A stretch of 64,000 nt of DNA from Macrosoma leucophasiata (Eukaryota; Arthropoda; Insecta; Lepidoptera; Hedylidae), in NCBI GenBank assembly GCA_036365455.1, contig JAWQUS010000008.1, forward strand, positions 13,003,501-13,067,500, given 5' to 3'. Positions 58,397 through 64,000 of the stretch are shown here, one piece after another (within the stretch, counting starts at the first letter, position 1; the number at the start of each line of letters is the position of its first letter). The notes under the pieces were generated by a model. It was not told where the DNA came from and did not search any database. It saw only the letters and a program-made list of their open reading frames with translations. The position numbers were made by a program, and so were the translations under genes.

Positions 58397-59715
58397 AATA
58401 TTTTCGGACGAAGCTCTTAGTATAATTATGATTGAACTTCACGTACAGGTAAGTTCGTTTAATCATTAATAAACTTATATCAAACAAAATGCCACCAAAT
58501 TTATTCAATATAACTTAAAAATACACCAAGAAAATGAAATAAAATAAGAGCACCATACGCCTCTTTCAAGGTTCCCCTAGTCTAAGTTAATTAGCTATCA
58601 CGGGGCTGGCATAGTCGCACGATGACTTAAAATCCCTAAAAAACTATAGATTAAAAAAAAAAAAACACAGTGAAAAATGGCATGACGTTGACATCAATAT
58701 CCATTTCTTTCGTTCTTATTTGTTGTTCATGATGGTATTGGAATTTGTAGTTTATGTACCGAACAAATAGAAAGTAGTTCAATTAATTAGAAAACGATTT
58801 TTCCCTCCTCGATATTGATTCAAAAATAGATCTTTTTTTTTAGAAAAAATCAACGTCCCTGATTTTGGACTTTTTGATTGACTTTATTTGGTTATTTGGC
58901 AATTTTGGCATTTATAAAAGGGTTGCCAATGCTAATATATCATATTCTCCAAAAATGTTGGAGTTAAATTCCCCTAAGGAGAGAAAACTTTAAGAATTTG
59001 AATAGGTAGAGGTACGACATTATAGATTTCTTAAACTACTTAAATACGTTCCCCACGACATTATTTTAAAAAATCGAATAGATAATTCTGCCAGTGACCG
59101 GATGAATCTATTTAATATAAAAATCAATAGATGTTCGTTAGGTTAGTCTCGCTAAAACTCGAGAACGGCTGGACCGATTTGGCTAATTTTGATTTTGAAT
59201 GAAAATTTGGAAGTCCAGGGAAGGTTTAAAAGGTAAGAAAATATGAAGAAATTGAAGGAAATAAAATAGTAAAAACCACATAAAAATAGTCGGTATCTAT
59301 CAAACCTTTGACACAATACATATTTCATTCTCAGGCAATACGAAGATTGGTTTTTGGCGGGAATCTTGAAAGAGGCGTGTGGTGCTCTTATTTTATTTCA
59401 TTTTTTTGGTGTATTTTTGAGTTATATTAAATAAAGTTGGTGGCATTTTGTTCGATATAGGCTTATTACAGTGCCCGTGTATAGTGAACTAGAATAATAG
59501 TGCGAAAACACGTCCTTTCGGGATGCCTCCAAAACTTCATTGTAAATGTTCTGGTAAAGTAGCCGCTTTACTTGAATTACTGACTGTGACTGACTGACGG
59601 ACTGATAAATTGACTGACTGACTGTAACTTTTACATTGCTTATAATGCTTATTTCGAATACAAAATATCGTTATACTTGACACTGGCAATATGCGTACCT
59701 AATAGCGATGCCATA

Positions 59716-62700
59716 TTAAAAAAAATACGAAGATTGCCGGGTTAGCTAGTAATATACTATAATTATTTGTCCAGCTTATAACCTATGTACTAACAAAAGA
59801 TTTACGAGGGAGCGAAACGAGCGTGCTACCACGGCAGCGGCCGGCGAAGCTACATGCCGAACTTTAGTTTAAGAAATACTAGCGACAATTTTTACTTCTA
59901 CGCGACTTTGGTAGATGGGAGTTGACGAGGAAAGAGTCCATCCTCTTTTCTCCCATCCCCCATAGCTGTCTCCGCCTCTTACTTCGAAATTGAGTGCTTG
60001 TAACGGAAATAGCGCTATTTTATCCCAAACTTTATATTAAAATCGTCCGGTTACTGGTAGAATAGAATCAGTACTTGGGTTAGATTTTATTCTTTTTGTC
60101 AACTTAAGTCTGATTTTTTCAACAATTAACGAAAAATAATAATATACATATAAGCTCTTAAACTAGACCAAGAGTTTAATTATATATTTCAACACAATCG
60201 GTGCAGTAGTTTCGAAGAAAATCGGCTGTGACAAACGAACAGACAGATAGACAGACCGACAGCCGGACGCACGAGTAATCTTATACGGGTTCGGTTTTAC
60301 CTCCTTATGAGGTACAAAACCCTTATAAAGGTACGTTAGAATTCATACAAAAATCATTACTTACCTACCCTCAAAAATGTATCATCATAAGAAAGTCCAG
60401 TGCAACTGTAAGTGAGAACTTTATTTAGGTACTTATATATTTATTTTGTTGTTTTATAACAAAATCTAGAGCAAAAGTTCTTGTGGAAGTTGAAGTGTGA
60501 CTTGTCGTGAAGTGGACCAGGTTTGAAGGAATTAAAATAAAGTGTTAGTTATTATACTGATCATTTATTTACATCAATTTGTAAGTTTTTAAAACTAATG
60601 AATTTTTTTATAAAATACATAACTACGCAAAAAGATATAGACAAAGACTTTGCTACTTATAGCTACCTATATTAATGCCAAAATATGCATTTCGACAAGT
60701 TTTAACAACTCTGAAAATAGTTTATCTCGTCATCATTGATAATTCAGTTGTAAATTATTTGTTGTTAAAATTATAAATGTACTACTCTTAAGGTTAGTAA
60801 ATAATAAAATAGGGCTACTAACACCAGTTGCTATGTTCTAGCGCTACCCTATAGACACCCGTCAACGTACGGTAATAGTCAAGTGTCTACGTTTTGTAAG
60901 CACCGTTAAAGTGTTATGAACAGGATTATCGTAATTAAAAAATAAGCTTTATATACATACGTATAAATTTTGCAAAGTGGGGCATCCAAGACCTTGATCG
61001 CCCACTTAACTCTCCACCTGTTATGAACGCAATGTCTATAATTGGCACATACAACTTACGTGGGAACGTGAGCTCTCATAAGTACGGACACTTAATTTTC
61101 AGAAAGTCTTCATAACATTAAGTGACGAGCTATGTAAAATGTTTTTAGTAATTGCAAAATGAAATCAAACTTGACACTATCTACGTTAACGCGGTAAGAA
61201 CCAGTATGAAGAAAAATATGTCTCTCATCAAATCTTTCGTAAGTAATAGGTTTATAGAAGAAAACACAATTCTGTTAGTTATTATTCGCAGGGAGAGACT
61301 AAGCCTATGCATATATACTTAAAGTCTCTATTTCACGGTGAATTCATTTGAGTAACAATGTAAAAGTATTTAAAAATAGTACAAAAAACATATTTCATAA
61401 TTCATTTTTTTCGGCGATAACATGAAACTACGTCTGTACGTATGCAGTTTCCATAATCACATGACACAACCGCAGCAATTTTTCTCAAGACTTCCGTTGA
61501 AAGTTACTCAACCTGAACATACTTATGCATATTTTACTATATGAACAAAACAGTACTACCACAGATCACCTACCTATCCCTTAGACGTGCAATCATTACA
61601 AATTTCTATGCAAACTATTTTGTCAAGGGACATACGTACGTTGCGGGAGGCGTGAACATACAACTTACGTGGAAACGCAGGGGCGGCTTTAGCTCGCGTA
61701 GCGCCCGTGTGCAATGAAACCCTGGCGCCCCTTAGGCCTAACCATAATGGTCCAAGACGATGCTCTGTAAGCTCTCTTAGACCTTGCAATGGAAAGGAAA
61801 GAGACGTTTCACATTTTTCATGATTTTTAATTTAATATTGATATCCTAACGTTTACACATTTAGGTATTTGCAAGAACATAGTTATTACCTGTAACAATC
61901 ACTCTTACTATAAAAATACGAGTATTTAAATAAAACAAGAAATATTGAAAAAAAATGTCCTTTGCCTTCCCCGTTGTTACAAATGTAACATTACTCAATC
62001 GGCAGATGCTTTGACGCCTCTGAGACCTAAGTAATCTTCCGTCTGCGACAGAAATTACGCGTCACCGACCATCTAACTAGAAGATGATAATGCGGAGTAC
62101 TACCATTTGGTTGAATATAAATTAAGGAATGAGGTGCCTACGCCCACGAGTTATAAAACTGGAACTCTACCTCCAGCATACAATGAAAAGCCGAGTATGA
62201 AACCGCACTTAGAATATCTTATAGATAATATGCGGGTGTGCCGCCTTTACCAACCTAAAACCCCTCTAAGTCTCTCAAAATAAATTGATAAAAGCACTTT
62301 TCAACTACGACCGTTTGACGAATACACAGAAACAAAAATTAACTTAAAAAAATGCATATTTTTAAAACATTAGTGAACAAAATATTAGCTGGCGAGTTAC
62401 ATACAAAAAATAACATTTACATAAAGACATAATACAGACTTGAGAAAAAGAAAATAAAATACAGGATACAGCTCCTAGGACTAATTATGGAAAAAAATGT
62501 ATTACATTTGAGGGTGCACAGTTATATAATAACTAACCTGACTCAATAAAAGCCTGTATAACGTTGTCATTGTATAAAAAGAAATTAAATAAACATACCA
62601 CTAAGAAGTATATTTTAAAACAGTCCGCCGATTACTGAAATACTTATGTAATGTTACTAAGCTCAATGTATGTGAACGATGTTCTTTTTGAGTCAAATAA

Positions 62701-63172
62701 ATGTCTTTATACCTTTATATTTCAAGTATAAACACTCCTTTAACAACTTAAAAGATTTTTAGATCGTTATTCGATTTCAAATATTTTACCTAAATAGATA
62801 TTTATTTACTCGACAGTGTTTTCTATACAATCACACAGTAATAATGCACGCCGACAGTATTATTATCGACCAATATCAAAGATTGATACGGTTACCTCGC
62901 ATCCCTACTTACACGCGCCGTCTAAATAGAAAGAGTGAGCTGCACGACAAGCGCTTTAGATAAGGACGAACCGAGCGATCCTACGTTTTGGCGATAATAA
63001 CTTATGTAGAGTAGAGCCCAGATGCTTTTAAAATATTTATCTACGTACCTATAATTAAAGTGTGATGTTGTCCTTTTTAAAATTATTATTACGAATGTTG
63101 CTCATCAATATCACTTTATGCCGCAAATTAGCATTGTTTTTAGTTTTTTGTTGTTAGTTTTTAGCACACAAT
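59716..63172 (-). other. Non-coding; dispersed repeat and possible 3' UTR
   Basis: 60160-60310 carries a common arthropod-type repeat (AATCGGTGCAGTAGTTTCGA, AGACAGATAGACAGACCGAC). 62010-62035 is a small SINE-body fragment. An AATAAA on the minus strand (plus TTTATT, 60564-60569) could end a 2.6-kb 3' UTR for the gene whose last exon is at 63173. No other exon seen. Confidence 0.3.
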
Positions 63173-63254
63173 TTACGGGTCGATGTTCTGGTCGCTATTG
63201 TCGCTAGTGACCGCGAGTTTTCTCTCGCTGATACTAGCTAATATTGGTTGGAAC
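63173..63254 (-). CDS. Last coding exon of a gene beyond the right edge (partial)
   Basis: A strong acceptor, TTTTCTGTCGTGTACAG, precedes an in-frame tail FQPILASISERKLAVTSDNS then DQNIDP and a stop at 63173-63175. The exon starts with one base completing a split codon. Base composition is less AT-rich than its flanks. No domain is recognisable in 26 residues, and I found no convincing upstream exon between here and 64000, so the product is unknown. It could be chance. Confidence 0.4.
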
Positions 63255-64000
63255 CTGTACACGACAGAAAACGACACCCTTTCTTTGCATATCTTGAGGT
63301 TAGGTGATCTGTGATTGTCTATGTGGTAAAAGAGATGATTGAAAAATATTTTATCACATTCATTCCATGAACACATTTTTTGAATGAATAATATTCGATA
63401 GTTTAAAAAATGCTGTAATTTAAATACAAAAATATGTAAAATTAAGCCTCTGTATGTGAATGTCTTATCTGAGAAATTGGTATACCCTTCTCAGGGTACT
63501 TATTAAGTTACAAAAACTATTTTAGCTTATAAGACGACACTAAATAATACTTACATAGAAATACTCTCTGCGCTACTGAACAGTACATACAAACAGTAAC
63601 ATATTTTTACTACGTCTACACGTTAGTTCACAACTTTCTGTCGACAAAGAATTCTGTCTGTCTGCAGAATTCATCAGTATGAGTCATTTTCGAGGTTTGT
63701 CGTGATGATTGTAACTTTTAACAAAACTCATATTAATTAAAACATTTTACAAAAGGCCTCTAGCGGGCTGCCATCGGTTTCTTTAAAATTTTACTCTTAT
63801 GTAAAGGTAACCAGTGGACCGCCTGCCTAACTCTAATGCTTTCGTTTATGACGATATTTTGTCATTTTCGTACCACCTATTAAAACATTTTACTCATTAT
63901 ATACCTGCGGACTAAAACACTTCCAGAAAAAAGTTAGGCGGCACGAAACTGACAAGATGAAGTCATAATCGAAAGCGAAACGAAAGCATTAGGTCCCCTG
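63255..64000. other. Probable intron or flank, nothing firm
   Basis: A possible minus-strand splice donor, CTAT|GTAAGT, lies at 63550-63556, after a short open stretch. I cannot confirm it as an exon. No repeats recognised. Confidence 0.3.

Larger units (their letters stand above)
54635..58467 (+). mobile_element. DIRS-type tyrosine-recombinase retroelement (decayed)
   Basis: Gag-like, reverse transcriptase, RNase H and tyrosine recombinase remnants occur in that order between inverted rather than direct terminal repeats, the DIRS layout. The inverted repeats are 54661-54761 and 58296-58396, 101 bp with about one mismatch, plus a shorter outer match (CTTCGTCC / GGACGAAG). The boundaries come from comparing the split left arm of the host foldback element with its intact right arm; AAT stands at both junctions (54632-54634 and 58465-58467 or nearby). 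All ORFs are broken. Confidence 0.85.
54352..59715. mobile_element. Long-TIR foldback element interrupted by a DIRS insertion
   Basis: Its left arm (54352-54634 plus 58468-58577) is the inverse of its right arm (59359-59715). The arms start TATGGCATCGCTATTA and share GCATATTGCCAGTGTCAAGT, GCTACTTTACCAGAACA, ATGAAGTTTTGGAGGCA, CACTATACACGGGCACTGTA, CAAAATGCCACCAA and AGAGCACCA-ACGCCTCTTT. T/A runs lie outside each end. The 0.8-kb spacer contains a common repeat (AACTCGAGAACGGCTGGACC). No own transposase is recognised. Confidence 0.8.

Noticed and set aside
63540..63620. Penultimate exon of the right-edge gene on the minus strand
   Set aside because: A GTAAGT donor exists near 63556, but I could not find a convincing acceptor or coding signature.
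1..64000. CRISPR arrays, operons, phage or bacterial transfer
   Set aside because: No spaced short direct repeats, no Shine-Dalgarno-linked gene runs; introns and transposon types are animal throughout.
1..64000. Telomeric TTAGG arrays
   Set aside because: Frequent GTAGGTAGGT micro-repeats look similar, but no tandem TTAGG run is present.

Overview
The window is eukaryotic nuclear DNA, almost certainly from a moth or butterfly. The evidence is the very frequent TAGGTAGGTACCTACC-type micro-repeats typical of lepidopteran DNA, small GT-AG exons in AT-rich sequence, and a dense load of mariner, PIF/Harbinger-like, RTE-like LINE, SINE and DIRS elements. No prokaryotic, CRISPR or operon-like structure is present.

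Three protein-coding genes can be assembled exon by exon with matching splice phases. (1) A minus-strand gene of eight coding exons (start codon 22961, stop 11260) encodes a 341-residue protein I cannot name. (2) A plus-strand gene of ten coding exons (25527 to 33956) encodes Tudor-SN/SND1, 895 residues. (3) A minus-strand gene of five coding exons (52799 to 49536) encodes ABHD13, 339 residues. Genes 1 and 2 are divergent, with start codons about 2.6 kb apart. A fourth gene probably enters from the right edge on the minus strand; only its last coding exon (63173..63254) is visible. A CpG-rich, TATA-containing block near 5.8-6.3 kb looks like a promoter whose gene I cannot follow.

The rest is mostly transposon debris, often nested. 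There are four mariner copies (2.0, 14.6, 41.3 and 46.2 kb), all in the same orientation and each damaged differently. A 0.6-0.8 kb unit ending in a conserved hairpin occurs three times (7.5, 23.6 and 37.8 kb). A TIR element starting with GAGCAACACGG occurs three times (3.4, 24.5 and 38.8 kb). Three PIF/Harbinger-like elements have TTA or TAA target duplications (21.3, 43.7 and 47.8 kb); one still carries a transposase stub, and one sits inside another MITE whose uninterrupted copy is also in this window. Two further TIR elements have perfect target-site duplications (16.15 kb, 8 bp; 53.8 kb, 10 bp).

The most complex locus is 53.1-59.7 kb. A palindrome carrying seven TATCGATA octamers lies just upstream of ABHD13. 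Next to it is a 511-bp TIR element, then a large foldback element whose left arm was split by a decayed DIRS-type tyrosine-recombinase retroelement (gag, RT-RNase H and recombinase remnants between nearly identical 101-bp inverted repeats).

The genes show no sign of acting together. Tudor-SN is an RNA-binding nuclease-like RISC and transcription cofactor, ABHD13 a membrane serine hydrolase, and the 341-residue protein is uncharacterised.
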